From Allokutzneria sp. A3M-2-11 16 (GTDB lineage: Bacteria; Actinomycetota; Actinomycetes; Mycobacteriales; Pseudonocardiaceae), in NCBI RefSeq assembly GCF_024213555.1, contig NZ_JANAVO010000001.1:1054001-1118000 (forward strand): a stretch of DNA of 64,000 bases, written 5' to 3'. Position numbers and translations under genes: made by a program. This document shows positions 9,447 to 17,862 of this stretch, piece by piece. The notes under the pieces were generated by a model that worked only from the letters and a program-made list of their open reading frames with translations, searched no databases and was not told the origin of the DNA. Position 1 is the first letter of the stretch; each line of letters starts with the position of its first letter.

Positions 9447-9471
9447 CCTCCCGGCAGAGGGCGCCGGGAGG
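9447..9471 (+). ncRNA. Protease leader hairpin, copy 2
   Basis: A nine-base-pair stem CCTCCCGGC/GCCGGGAGG encloses the loop AGAGGGC (9456-9462). It ends 19 bases before the GTG of protease 2 and precedes the ribosome site AAAGGAG. Upstream, GTTTACCTTTTCG resembles GTTTACTTTTCG before copy 4, possibly part of a shared promoter. Confidence 0.75.
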
Positions 9472-9490
9472 CGCGAAAGGAGAGAGAACA

Positions 9491-10255
9491 GTGCGTACTC
9501 GTTCTCTGATCGTCGGTCTCCTGGCCGCCACCGCCACCGCGGTCGGCGGCTTCTCCCTGCCCGGTGTCGCGGCCGCGTCACCGGACGGCGATGTCAGCAC
9601 CATGATCGTCGGCGGCGGCAACGCCACCGAGACGTACTCGTTCATGGTGTCCCTGCAGCGCAACGGCGGGCACTTCTGCGGTGGTTCGCTGATCAAGGCG
9701 AACTGGGTGGTCACGGCCAAGCACTGCGTCCAGGGCACCAGCGCCCCGTCGATCCAGGCCCGGATCGGCAGCACCAACCGCACCAGTGGCGGCCAGGTGC
9801 TCGGCGCCAGCCGGATCGTGCTGCACCCGAGCGTCGACCTGGCGCTGGTCCAGCTCTCCGGCTCGTCCACCCAGCGGCCGGTGTCCATCGCGGCCAGCTC
9901 GGGCGCGGTCGGCACCCGGAGCCGGATCATGGGCTGGGGGCAGACCGTGGCCAGCGGCCCCGGTTCGGCCCCGATCACGCTCAAGGAGCTGAACACCTCG
10001 ATCCGCGCCGACGGCGACTGCCGGGGCATCAACGGCCCGGCCGAGATCTGCACCGACAACACCGGCGGCAACCAGGGAGCCTGCTACGGCGACTCCGGCG
10101 GCCCGCAGGTGAAGGGCAGCGCGGGCAACTGGACGCTGATCGGCGCGACCAGCCGCAGCGGCAACGGCAGCTCGATCTGCGCGACCGGCCCGTCGATCTA
10201 CGTCGACGTTCCCGCGCACGGCAGCTGGATCTCGTCCAACACCGGCGGTCGGTAA
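9491..10255 (+). CDS. Secreted S1-family serine protease 2
   Basis: A 254-residue paralogue of protease 1; the first nine residues (MRTRSLIVG) are identical. The signal peptide ends around VAAAS, and IVGG starts the mature chain. The triad is in VVTAKHC, VDLALVQ and GDSGGP. The 189-equivalent is again Gly (QGACYGDSGG). Only four cysteines are visible; the CPxxxGC loop before the active serine in proteases 1, 3 and 4 is replaced by VASGPGS, so this copy lacks one disulfide. The secretion target and natural substrate are unknown. Confidence 0.95.
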   Translation: MRTRSLIVGLLAATATAVGGFSLPGVAAASPDGDVSTMIVGGGNATETYSFMVSLQRNGGHFCGGSLIKANWVVTAKHCVQGTSAPSIQARIGSTNRTSGGQVLGASRIVLHPSVDLALVQLSGSSTQRPVSIAASSGAVGTRSRIMGWGQTVASGPGSAPITLKELNTSIRADGDCRGINGPAEICTDNTGGNQGACYGDSGGPQVKGSAGNWTLIGATSRSGNGSSICATGPSIYVDVPAHGSWISSNTGGR

Positions 10256-10261
10256 TTCGGC

Positions 10262-10303
10262 ACTGAGAGCCCCTTTCCGTCGAGGCGGAAAGGGGCTCTC
10301 AGT
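10262..10303 (+). terminator. Terminator after protease 2
   Basis: An 18-base-pair stem, ACTGAGAGCCCCTTTCCG paired with its complement across TCGAGG, six bases after the stop codon. Confidence 0.9.
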
Positions 10304-10437
10304 CACTTCCACAATTGCTGCGCCAAAGCGGTGAAGGGATGAGCGATTATGCGGCCGAGTGCCCCAGAGTTGTACATCCCCGACGCTGCCAACAGGCGGT
10401 ACTACGAACGTGGCGCGGATCACTAGCTTCATTCTCA

Positions 10438-10460
10438 GCTTCGGCAGAGGGCGCCGAAGC
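10438..10460 (+). ncRNA. Protease leader hairpin, copy 3
   Basis: The stem GCTTCGGC/GCCGAAGC (8 bp) encloses the loop AGAGGGC (10446-10452). It ends 15 bases before the GTG of protease 3. The outer stem (GCTTC/GAAGC) shares no sequence with copy 2 (CCTCCC/GGGAGG) yet keeps full pairing. Confidence 0.75.
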
Positions 10461-10475
10461 GAGAGGAGCACTTCC

Positions 10476-11240
10476 GTGAAGATTCGCGCACTTCTCGTCG
10501 GACTGCTCGCCACGGCCGCCGCCGCGCTCGGCATGGCCGGGACGGCGGCAGCCACCCCTGCGAGCCCTGGTGACGTCGGCACGATGATCGTCGGCGGCAC
10601 CAACGCCACCCAGACCTACTCGTTCATGGTGTCCCTGCAGAACACCTCGGGCGGGCACTTCTGCGGCGGTTCCCTGATCAAGGCCAACTGGGTGGTCACG
10701 GCCAAGCACTGCGTCCAGGGCAAGTCGCCCGCGTCGGTCAGGGCCAGGATCGGCACCACCAACCGCACCAGCGGCGGCAGCTACGTCGCCGCGGCCGCGA
10801 TCCACGTCCACCCGAGCTACGACATGGCCCTGGTGCGCCTGGCCAGCTCCGTGGCGCAGGCCCCGATCAAGGTCGCGGCCAGCTCCGGCGCGGTCGGCAC
10901 GGCCACCCGCATCATCGGCTGGGGCCAGACCTGCCCGAGCCCCGGCGGTTGCGGCGCGCCGATCACCCTGCAGCAGCTGAACACCTCGATCGTGGCCGAC
11001 GGCTCGTGCGGCGGCATCTACGGCTCGGTGGAGATCTGCACCAGCAACCCCGGCGGCGTCGCGGGCGCCTGCTACGGCGACTCCGGCGGCCCGCAGATCA
11101 AGATGGTCGGCGGCCAGTGGGAGCTCATCGGTGCCACCAGCCGCTCGGGCGGCGGGTCGACCTGCGCCGTGCGCCCGTCGATCTACGAGGACGTCCCCGC
11201 TTTCCGCAGCTGGATCAGCGGTATCGCGGGCGCCGTCTAA
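10476..11240 (+). CDS. Secreted S1-family serine protease 3
   Basis: A 254-residue protein from GTG 10476, placed seven bases after AGAGGAG; the longer in-frame opening upstream would run through the leader hairpin and is rejected. The signal peptide ends at TAAAT, then IVGG. The triad motifs are VVTAKHC, YDMALVR and GDSGGP, with Gly at the 189 position. It is closest to protease 2 in the N-terminal half (SFMVSLQ, GGHFCGGSLIKANW) but keeps the CPSPGGC disulfide loop of proteases 1 and 4, suggesting duplication with exchange between copies. Confidence 0.95.
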   Translation: MKIRALLVGLLATAAAALGMAGTAAATPASPGDVGTMIVGGTNATQTYSFMVSLQNTSGGHFCGGSLIKANWVVTAKHCVQGKSPASVRARIGTTNRTSGGSYVAAAAIHVHPSYDMALVRLASSVAQAPIKVAASSGAVGTATRIIGWGQTCPSPGGCGAPITLQQLNTSIVADGSCGGIYGSVEICTSNPGGVAGACYGDSGGPQIKMVGGQWELIGATSRSGGGSTCAVRPSIYEDVPAFRSWISGIAGAV

Positions 11241-11251
11241 CCGGTACCGGG

Positions 11252-11281
11252 AGTGGCCCGCCGGGAGCCCGGCGGGCCACT
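11252..11281 (+). terminator. Terminator after protease 3
   Basis: AGTGGCCCGCCGG pairs with CCGGCGGGCCACT across a four-base loop, 11 bases after the stop codon. Confidence 0.85.
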
Positions 11282-11414
11282 TCTCTACTGCATTCGGGCC
11301 ATCGCGGCGGCGCGATGCGCACAAAAGCCGCACTATGGACCATTGGGGGGACGGCGCATTCAATTCCCCTTTCGTCGGTACCACCCAATTCAAAACGGGC
11401 GTTTACTTTTCGTT

Positions 11415-11439
11415 CATCCCGGTTGAGGGCACCGGGATG
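11415..11439 (+). ncRNA. Protease leader hairpin, copy 4
   Basis: The stem CATCCCGGT/ACCGGGATG (9 bp) encloses the loop TGAGGGC, one base different from the AGAGGGC of the other three. The closing pair has changed from C-G to T-A as a pair. Confidence 0.75.
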
Positions 11440-11456
11440 GGAGGAGCGTGAACACC

Positions 11457-12245
11457 GTGCGAATGCGTTCTCTGCTCACCGCCGCGGTCGCCGTCGCGAT
11501 CACTCTGTTCGGCCAGGGAATGGCCGCCGCGACCCCGACCGGCGATGTCGGTTCCCGGATCGTGGGCGGCGGCGACGCCACCGAGACCTACTCGTTCATG
11601 GCTTCGATGCAGGCCAAGGCCACCGGCGCGCACCGCTGCGGCGCCTCCCTGATCGCTCCGCGGTGGCTGGTCACCGCGGCCCACTGCGTCGCCCAACAGA
11701 ACCCCGCCGACTACCAGTTCCGCATCGGCAGCACCAGCCGCACCGGCGGCGGTGAGCTGGTCGGCGCGGACAGGTTCGTCCAGCACCCCTGGTACATCCC
11801 GGTCTTCCTGGGCTGGAACGACATCGCCGTCGTGCACCTCACCGCACCGGTCGGCGCGGCGCCGATCAAGATCGCCGACGCCTCGCCCGCCGCGCAGACG
11901 GCCGCGCGGATCATCGGGTGGGGCCTGACCTGCCCGGAGCGCGGGTGCGGCCAGCCCCCGGTCACCCTCCAGGAACTGAACACCCGGATCGAGGCCGACA
12001 GCTCGTGTTCGGCCATCCCGTTCGACGCGCGGCACGAGCTCTGCGTCGACGCCCCGAACAACACCGCGAGCGCCTGCTTCGGCGACTCCGGCGGGCCCGC
12101 GCTGCTCAAGGCGGACGGGGTGTGGCGGCTGGCCGGGGCGACCAGTCGCGGACAGAGCCTGCGGTGCACTTCCGGCGACACCATCTACAGCGATGTGACG
12201 GCCCACCGAGACTGGATCAACCAGCAGCTCGGATCGATTCGGTAA
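11457..12245 (+). CDS. Secreted S1-family serine protease 4
   Basis: About 262 residues from GTG 11457, chosen because GGAGGAG lies 12 bases upstream and the encoded VRMRSLL matches the paralogue start; a GTG at 11448 is too close to that site. The mature chain starts at IVGG. The triad is in LVTAAHC, NDIAVVH and GDSGGP. This is the most divergent copy: it has the canonical TAAHC instead of TAKHC, a longer loop before the Asp (PWYIPVFLGWND), an insertion IPFDARHEL, and Ser at the 189-equivalent (ASACFGDSGG). Confidence 0.93.
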   Translation: MRMRSLLTAAVAVAITLFGQGMAAATPTGDVGSRIVGGGDATETYSFMASMQAKATGAHRCGASLIAPRWLVTAAHCVAQQNPADYQFRIGSTSRTGGGELVGADRFVQHPWYIPVFLGWNDIAVVHLTAPVGAAPIKIADASPAAQTAARIIGWGLTCPERGCGQPPVTLQELNTRIEADSSCSAIPFDARHELCVDAPNNTASACFGDSGGPALLKADGVWRLAGATSRGQSLRCTSGDTIYSDVTAHRDWINQQLGSIR

Positions 12246-12260
12246 AGGCCACCGAGACGG

Positions 12261-12291
12261 CTGGGGCCCGCAACCCTGCGGCGGGCCCCAG
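12261..12291 (+). terminator. Terminator after protease 4
   Basis: CTGGGGCCCGC pairs perfectly with GCGGGCCCCAG across a nine-base loop, 15 bases after the stop codon. Confidence 0.85.
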
Positions 12292-12429
12292 CCCATTCCC
12301 GCGTTTGCGCCTTGATCATTCCGGGTAAATCTTGTGTGAAGGCAACCCAGGCCGGATCCGTCGCGTCATGGAATACGAGCCAACAGTGCGGCTCGTGGTG
12401 CCGGTTCCGGCAGATCTTGGGGGTGCGAC

Positions 12430-13032
12430 GTGTACGTGCGTAAGACCGTGATGACCATGGCGACGCTGACCGCGACAGGGCTGTTGCTGACAGCCTGCGG
12501 CGGCGGGGCCGACGTGCAGAACGCCGCGCAGCAGAGCCCGTTGCCCAGTTCGTCGTCCGTTCAGCCGACGACGACGTCCTCGTCGACCACGCAGCCCACG
12601 ACCCAGCCGAGTTCCACGCAGCCGAAGCCGTCCGAGAAGCCCAAGCCGGAACCCAAGCCGGAGCCGAAGCCCACCGGCGAGGCCCCATGCACCAACATCG
12701 CGGCGAAGGCGTGCATCGACCTCTCGGCGAACAAGTCCTGGCTGCTGGAGGGCGGCAAGGTCGTCTACGGCCCGGTGCCGATCACCCACGGGCGCAAGGG
12801 TTATCGGACTCCGCCCGGCAGCTTCCGGGTGTTCCACAAGAACAGGAACCACAAGAGCAGCATCTTCAACAACGCGCCGATGCCGAACTCGGTGTTCTTC
12901 AACGGCGGCATCGCCTTCCACCAGGGCAGCCTGCGCCAGACCTCGCACGGCTGCATCCACCTGTCGATGGCGGCCTCGCAGAAGTACTACAGCTACCTCG
13001 GCTACGGCGACGTGGTTCAGGTCGTTCCGTAA
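12430..13032 (+). CDS. L,D-transpeptidase (YkuD domain) lipoprotein
   Basis: A 200-residue protein. The signal peptide ends with the lipobox LLTAC (Cys23), so it is probably a membrane-anchored lipoprotein. Residues 35-85 are a Ser/Thr/Pro-rich spacer with KPKPEPKPEPKP, suited to spanning the cell wall. The C-terminal YkuD domain carries GIAFHQGS and the catalytic SHGCIHLS with the nucleophile Cys. Such enzymes make 3-3 crosslinks in peptidoglycan or attach proteins to it. It lies between the protease island and the converging flavin reductase gene. Confidence 0.88.
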   Translation: MYVRKTVMTMATLTATGLLLTACGGGADVQNAAQQSPLPSSSSVQPTTTSSSTTQPTTQPSSTQPKPSEKPKPEPKPEPKPTGEAPCTNIAAKACIDLSANKSWLLEGGKVVYGPVPITHGRKGYRTPPGSFRVFHKNRNHKSSIFNNAPMPNSVFFNGGIAFHQGSLRQTSHGCIHLSMAASQKYYSYLGYGDVVQVVP

Positions 13033-13044
13033 GCGCGGCAACAC

Positions 13045-13080
13045 GAAGGGGCGTCTCCGGTTTGCGGAGGCGCCCCTTTC
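13045..13080. terminator. Bidirectional terminator between ldt and flavin reductase genes
   Basis: AAGGGGCGTCTCCG pairs with CGGAGGCGCCCCTT (one G-T pair) across a short loop; T-runs flank the right arm. The right arm overlaps the stop codon of the gene on the minus strand. Confidence 0.85.
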
Positions 13081-14026
13081 ACATGTTGCTGGAGTGCCCG
13101 GGGAACAGGTGCGCGGCGGGGTTGAGCGCGACCGCGATGTTGTTCACCGCCGTCGCCGCCTCGCCGAAGCCGGTGGCGATGAGCCGGACTTTTCCTTGGT
13201 ACTGCGCGACATCCCCGGCCGCGTAGACGAGCGGGCGCGAGGTCCGGCCGGTGGAGTCGGTGAGCACCGTGCGCTTGTCCAGCGCGAGCCCCCAGGACTC
13301 GATCGGCCCGAGGTCCGCGGTGAACCCGAGCGCGGCGACCACGGCCTGCGCGGGCAGCTCGGAGGTCTCCCCGTTCTTCGCCTTGAGCCGCACCGACGTG
13401 AGCGGATCGCCGACCAGCTCGACGACCTCCGTGTCGACGGTGATCGGCACGCCGAGTTCCCGGACCTGGCGCACGGTCGCCTGATGAGCCCGGAAAATCG
13501 CTCTGCGGTGGACGATAGTGACGCTGCGCGCGATCGAGTGCAGCGCGAGGGCCCAGTCGAACGCCGAGTCCCCACCGCCGACGATCACCACATCCTGTCC
13601 ACTGTGGACAGCCAGCTCCGGCACGAAGTACACGACACCCCGCTCCCCCGCTGGCAGCGGACGCGGCCGGAACTCGCCGAGCCCCGCGGTGACCAGAACC
13701 GCGCCCGCCCGCACCGAAGTGCCGTCCTCCATGCCGACGAGCAGCCGACCGTCCACATCGGACAGTGTGCGGGCTTTGCGGCCGAGCAGGTAGGCCGGTC
13801 GGTACTGCGCCGCCTGCTCGACGAGCCCGGCGATCAGGTCCCGCCCGCGCACGGCGGGGAACCCGGCCACGTCGTAGATCATCTTCTCCGGGTACATCGC
13901 GGTGACCTGGCCGCCCGGCTCCGGCAGCGAGTCGACCACCGCGACCCTCAAATCGCGGAACCCTGCGTAGTAGGCGGCGAACAACCCCGTGGGTCCCGCG
14001 CCAACGATCAACAGATCGAAATCCAC
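13079..14026 (-). CDS. NAD(P)H:ferredoxin reductase, thioredoxin-reductase-like (YumC type)
   Basis: A 315-residue FAD/NAD(P)-binding protein. GTG 14026 is chosen because GGAGGTGA lies just upstream. FAD-binding GAGPTGLFAAYYAG is near the N-terminus, the NADP-binding GGGDSAFDWALAL near the middle, and a C-terminal YAAGDVAQYQGK closes the FAD site. The CxxC redox pair of thioredoxin reductase is absent, which defines the ferredoxin/flavodoxin-NADP reductase type 2 family. It probably supplies electrons to ferredoxin-dependent enzymes. One of the 13-bp GTCCAC(A/T)GTGGAC palindromes lies inside the gene. Confidence 0.88.
   Translation of the reverse strand: MDFDLLIVGAGPTGLFAAYYAGFRDLRVAVVDSLPEPGGQVTAMYPEKMIYDVAGFPAVRGRDLIAGLVEQAAQYRPAYLLGRKARTLSDVDGRLLVGMEDGTSVRAGAVLVTAGLGEFRPRPLPAGERGVVYFVPELAVHSGQDVVIVGGGDSAFDWALALHSIARSVTIVHRRAIFRAHQATVRQVRELGVPITVDTEVVELVGDPLTSVRLKAKNGETSELPAQAVVAALGFTADLGPIESWGLALDKRTVLTDSTGRTSRPLVYAAGDVAQYQGKVRLIATGFGEAATAVNNIAVALNPAAHLFPGHSSNM
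13597..13609. repeat. Dispersed palindrome GTCCAC(A/T)GTGGAC, first of seven exact copies
   Basis: Exact copies lie at 13597-13609, 18846-18858, 20904-20916, 29615-29627, 33053-33065, 39048-39060 and 54902-54914. Six are inside genes and one is the core of the terminator after the sortase gene. In five genes the motif encodes Ser-Thr-Val-Asp using the rare codons ACA or ACT; in this copy it is read in another frame (Val-His-Ser-Gly-Gln). One-mismatch copies occur near 32308 and 41802. Confidence 0.75.
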
Positions 14027-14105
14027 GCTCACCTCCAGCAATTGCCCGACAGTACGTGCTGCTCCTCACGCTGCCCAGTCCTGATGATCGGAGAACACTG
14101 CGGGT

Positions 14106-15503
14106 ATGGCTGAGCACGAATACCGGATCGAGCACGACACGATGGGTGAGGTGCGGGTCCCCGCACAGGCGCTGTGGCGCGCGCAGACACAGCGCGCCGT
14201 GGAGAACTTCCCGATCTCCGGCCGCGGCCTGGAGCGGGCGCAGATCCGGGCGCTCGGTCTGGTCAAGGCCGCGTGCGCGCGGGTCAACGGGCGGCTCGGC
14301 GTGCTCGAAGCCGACCTCGCCGAAGCCATCGCCGCTGCCGCCGACGAGGTCGCGGAGGGCCGCCACGACGAGCACTTCCCCGTCGACGTCTTCCAGACCG
14401 GCTCCGGCACGTCCTCCAACATGAACGCCAACGAGGTCATCGCGACGCTGGCCACCCGCGCGCTGGGGCGGGACGTGCACCCCAACGACCACGTGAACGC
14501 CTCGCAGTCGTCCAACGACGTCTTCCCGACCACGATCCACCTCGCCGCCACCGAGGCGGTCACGGCCGACCTGCTGCCGTCCCTCGCGCACCTCCTCGCC
14601 ACCCTGGAACGCCGCGCGGAGGACTGGTCCGAGGTGGTCAAGGCGGGGCGCACGCACTTGATGGACGCCGTACCGGTGACGCTGGGCCAGGAGGCGGGCG
14701 CGTGGGCCACGCAGGTCCGCCACGGCATCGAACGGCTGCGCGAGTCCGTGCCCCGGCTCGGCCAGCTCGCGATCGGCGGCACTGCTGTCGGCAACGGGCT
14801 GAACACCCCGCGGGGCTTCGGCGCCGCCGTGGTCGCGGAACTGGTCGAGCAGACCGGGCTGGACGTCCGTGAGGCCACCGACCACTTCGAGGCGCAGGGC
14901 TCGCGGGACGGGCTGGTGGAGGCTTCCGGCCAGCTCCGCGCGGTCGCGGTGAGCCTGTTCAAGATCGCCAACGATCTGCGCTGGATGGGCAGCGGGCCGC
15001 GCACCGGGCTCGCCGAGCTGGCCCTGCCCGACCTCCAGCCCGGGTCGTCGATCATGCCGGGGAAGGTGAACCCGGTGATCTGCGAGGCCACGATGATGGT
15101 GGCGGCGCAGGTGATCGGCAACGACTCCACAGTCGCGTTCTCCGGGACGCAGGGCAACTTCGAGCTCAACGTGATGATGCCGGTGATGGCCCGCAACGTC
15201 CTGGAGTCGGCGCGGCTGCTCGCTTCGACGGCCACGTTGCTGGCGGACAAGGTCCTCGTAGGCGCGGAGCCGGACGTCGAGCGCGCACGGGAGTACGCCG
15301 AGTCCTCACCGTCGATCGTCACGCCGCTGAACCGCTACCTCGGCTATGAGGAGGCGGCCAGCATCGCGAAGCAGTCCTTGAAGGAGCGCCGCACGATCCG
15401 CGAGGTCGTAGTGGAGCGCGGACACGTCTCGGCGGGGCGGATCACCGAGGAGCAGCTGGACGAAGCTCTGGACGTTCTTCGCATGGCTCGCGGCGGTCAC
15501 TGA
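14106..15503 (+). CDS. fumC: Class II fumarate hydratase
   Basis: A 465-residue TCA-cycle enzyme interconverting fumarate and malate. The superfamily signature [11 protein letters not shown] is present near residue 315, together with [36 protein letters not shown] and the catalytic-site region [10 protein letters not shown]. Length is normal. It faces the flavin reductase gene across a short divergent promoter region. It overlaps the DMT transporter gene tail to tail by 62 bases. Confidence 0.97.
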   Translation: MAEHEYRIEHDTMGEVRVPAQALWRAQTQRAVENFPISGRGLERAQIRALGLVKAACARVNGRLGVLEADLAEAIAAAADEVAEGRHDEHFPVDVFQTGSGTSSNMNANEVIATLATRALGRDVHPNDHVNASQSSNDVFPTTIHLAATEAVTADLLPSLAHLLATLERRAEDWSEVVKAGRTHLMDAVPVTLGQEAGAWATQVRHGIERLRESVPRLGQLAIGGTAVGNGLNTPRGFGAAVVAELVEQTGLDVREATDHFEAQGSRDGLVEASGQLRAVAVSLFKIANDLRWMGSGPRTGLAELALPDLQPGSSIMPGKVNPVICEATMMVAAQVIGNDSTVAFSGTQGNFELNVMMPVMARNVLESARLLASTATLLADKVLVGAEPDVERAREYAESSPSIVTPLNRYLGYEEAASIAKQSLKERRTIREVVVERGHVSAGRITEEQLDEALDVLRMARGGH

Positions 15504-16368
15504 CGACAGGCGGGGTGCGTGACGCGCGGAGGCCGATCACGCACCCCGTCGCCACAACGAGTGCGCCGAGCACCGCGACCACAGTCAGCTCCTGTCTGCC
15601 GAGCGCGACAGTTGCCAACAGTCCGAACACGGGCACGAGTCCGACCAACACCGCCGCGTTCGCCGCACCGAGCACGGACACGCAGTAGTACCAAATAACG
15701 AACGCCACAGCGGTCACCATCACCGCGAGGAACAGGATCGCGAACAGTTCGGTGGTCGTAGGAATCCGCCAGTCGCTCCCGAGCCCGACAAGCGCGGAAC
15801 CCAGTGCTGCGACCACGCACGAATACGCTGACACAGCAACGACTCCGAGCCGCGCGATGGCGCCGACCGCGAACAACGTGAACGACGCCTCGCCGAACAT
15901 CGCGAGCAACGCCAGCACGAGTCCTGGCCCGTGCCACGCGCCACCGCCGGACAGGATCACCACACCCAGCACTACGAGCGCGGTGCCCGCGAGCGCCTTC
16001 GCCACCGGGCGTTGCCTTATAAGCAGCGGAGCGACGACTGCGATCACAAGCGGGCTGCCGCCGATGACCGCCGCCACAAAGCCGCCGTCTGCGTACTGCT
16101 GCGCGTAGAGCACCGCGGCGCTGAAGCCAACCATTCCGGTCGTCGCGGTCGCGGTCAGCGCGAACACGTCGCGGAGTGAAGGTCGCGGTAACGGCCTGCG
16201 ACGCAAGACCATGAAGGAAAGCAGCAGAAACGCGGCGATGGCATAGCGAACGGCTTGGGCCGGGAACAACGGGTAGTCGGAGAGCAAGGCGGTCACCGGC
16301 ACCATGCCGCCGAGCATCACGGCGGTCGCCACACCGGCGAGCACCCCACTGGTCCGAGAACGTGTCAT
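15442..16368 (-). CDS. DMT-superfamily (EamA) exporter
   Basis: A 308-residue membrane protein with about ten hydrophobic segments arranged as two EamA repeats ([17 protein letters not shown] at the start; [17 protein letters not shown] late). The substrate is unknown; many relatives export amino acids or metabolites. ATG 16368 is chosen; the frame remains open upstream but runs through the operator and the regulator. The gene is divergent from a MocR regulator, the standard arrangement for a controlled transporter. The last 20 codons lie antisense to the end of fumC. Confidence 0.85.
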   Translation of the reverse strand: MTRSRTSGVLAGVATAVMLGGMVPVTALLSDYPLFPAQAVRYAIAAFLLLSFMVLRRRPLPRPSLRDVFALTATATTGMVGFSAAVLYAQQYADGGFVAAVIGGSPLVIAVVAPLLIRQRPVAKALAGTALVVLGVVILSGGGAWHGPGLVLALLAMFGEASFTLFAVGAIARLGVVAVSAYSCVVAALGSALVGLGSDWRIPTTTELFAILFLAVMVTAVAFVIWYYCVSVLGAANAAVLVGLVPVFGLLATVALGRQELTVVAVLGALVVATGCVIGLRASRTPPVVSDRREPCEERPELRPAAPR

Positions 16369-16386
16369 GCCATCAGCCTGACTCCG

Positions 16387-16436
16387 AAGTGGTCCAGTAT
16401 TAAGCTCCACTTTGATGGCGCAGAACTGGACCACTT
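16387..16436. promoter_or_regulatory. Candidate MocR operator: 12-bp inverted repeat
   Basis: AAGTGGTCCAGT (16387-16398) and ACTGGACCACTT (16425-16436) are perfect inverted repeats 26 bases apart. A partial half-site, CTCCACTTT, lies between them. MocR-type regulators commonly bind such spaced repeats in the gap shared with the gene they control. The right arm falls inside the first codons of the regulator gene, which fits autoregulation. Confidence 0.65.
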
Positions 16437-17815
16437 TGCGAGAGCTCCTGCTCCCGGCCCTTGACGGCTCGGCGCGGTCGACGGAACGCGCGCTGCGGGC
16501 GGCGGTGCGCACCGGCGGCCTGCGCGCGGGCACCCGGCTGCCGTCGAGCCGGGACCTGGCAGCGCAGCTCGGTGTCTCGCGCGGCACGGTCACCGCGGCG
16601 TACGAACAGCTGGTCGCGGAGGGCTACCTGATCAGCAAACGCGGCTCGGGGACCCGTGTCGCCGAGGCGGTGAACACGGCCGTCGCGCCGCAGGACACCC
16701 CGGTCGCCACTACGAGACAGTGGCGGTACGACCTGCGCTCAGGACTACCCGCGCTGAGCATGTTCCCGAGGGCGGCCTGGTTGGCCGCGGCAAGGGCCGC
16801 ACTGGCTGAGCTACCGGATGCCGCACTCGGTTATCCCGACCCGGCAGGGCTCGCAGAACTCCGCGCGGAGCTGGTCGGCTATCTGGGCCGCGTCCGCTCC
16901 GTGGTCGCATCGCCGAGCGACGTGCTGATCACACACGGTGCCTCCGAAGGCATGGCACTGCTCGCGAACGTGTTGCACCACAACGGACACACAAGCATCG
17001 CGGTCGAGCATCCGAGCCACGAGGGGCAGGCGAACCTCCTACGCTCGCATGGCCTGCACGTGGTCCCGATCGCGGTAGACGAACACGGTTTGCGGGTTGC
17101 GGACCTTGAAGCCACGGACTGTCGCGCGGTGCTTGTGACGTCCGCGCACCAGTTCCCACTAGGCGTTGCGTTGAGCCCGGAGCGGCGACACGCGCTGCTC
17201 GCGTGGGCGCGTGCGCGGGACGGCTTCGTGATCGAGGACGACTACGACGCGGAGCACCGCTACGACCGGCCCGCGGTCGGCGCGGTGCAAGCGATGGACC
17301 CGTCGCGCGTGGTGTACATGGGCAGCGTCAGCAAGACCCTCGCGCCCGCGCTGCGCCTGGGGTGGCTGGTCGCGCCGAGCCGCCTCTCGCAGGCGCTGGT
17401 CACCCGGAAGCTCATGCACGACCTGGGCTGCGGTCCGTTGCCCCAGGCCACCTTCGCGCGGTTCCTGCGCGAAGGTGGCTACGACCGGCACCTGCGCCGG
17501 ACCCGCTTGGTGTACCGGGAACGGCGGGACGCGCTGCTGTCCGCCATCCACGCGCACTTCCCGTCGTGGGCGGTCGTGGGCATCGCTGCCGGGCTCCACC
17601 TGGTCGTCCGGCTGCCAGAGGGGATGAACGACGACGAGGCCCAAGATCGCTTGGCGGCAAAGGGAATTCACGCGCTGGCGCTGTCGAAGCACTCGTGGGG
17701 GCTGCCGTCGCCATACCCCGGGCTGGTGCTCGGGTACGCGGCGCTGAGCCCGGACCGGCTGCGGGCGGCGGTGGCGGAGATGGCCGAGGCGCTGGGAAAC
17801 CACCCGAACGACTGA
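16415..17815 (+). CDS. MocR-family transcriptional regulator (GntR wHTH fused to aminotransferase fold)
   Basis: A 466-residue protein. The N-terminal winged helix is typical GntR (GTRLPSSRDLAAQLGVSRGTVTAAYEQLVAEGYL). From about residue 110 a type I aminotransferase fold follows, with ITHGASEGMALLANV, the Asp in VIEDDYDAEHRYD, and the PLP lysine in GSVSKTLAPALRLGW. These regulators sense PLP or an amino compound. ATG 16415 is used; a TTG directly before it is also possible. It is divergent from the DMT exporter, its likely target. Confidence 0.92.
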   Translation: MAQNWTTLRELLLPALDGSARSTERALRAAVRTGGLRAGTRLPSSRDLAAQLGVSRGTVTAAYEQLVAEGYLISKRGSGTRVAEAVNTAVAPQDTPVATTRQWRYDLRSGLPALSMFPRAAWLAAARAALAELPDAALGYPDPAGLAELRAELVGYLGRVRSVVASPSDVLITHGASEGMALLANVLHHNGHTSIAVEHPSHEGQANLLRSHGLHVVPIAVDEHGLRVADLEATDCRAVLVTSAHQFPLGVALSPERRHALLAWARARDGFVIEDDYDAEHRYDRPAVGAVQAMDPSRVVYMGSVSKTLAPALRLGWLVAPSRLSQALVTRKLMHDLGCGPLPQATFARFLREGGYDRHLRRTRLVYRERRDALLSAIHAHFPSWAVVGIAAGLHLVVRLPEGMNDDEAQDRLAAKGIHALALSKHSWGLPSPYPGLVLGYAALSPDRLRAAVAEMAEALGNHPND

Positions 17816-17862
17816 CCGGCGCGGACCGGCCGACTGTCAGACCCCCGATTCATGATGGGTCC

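Noticed and set aside
8519-11439. Hairpins as terminators of upstream genes
   Set aside because: Each upstream gene already has a longer terminator nearer its stop codon, and the loops are conserved, which terminators do not need.
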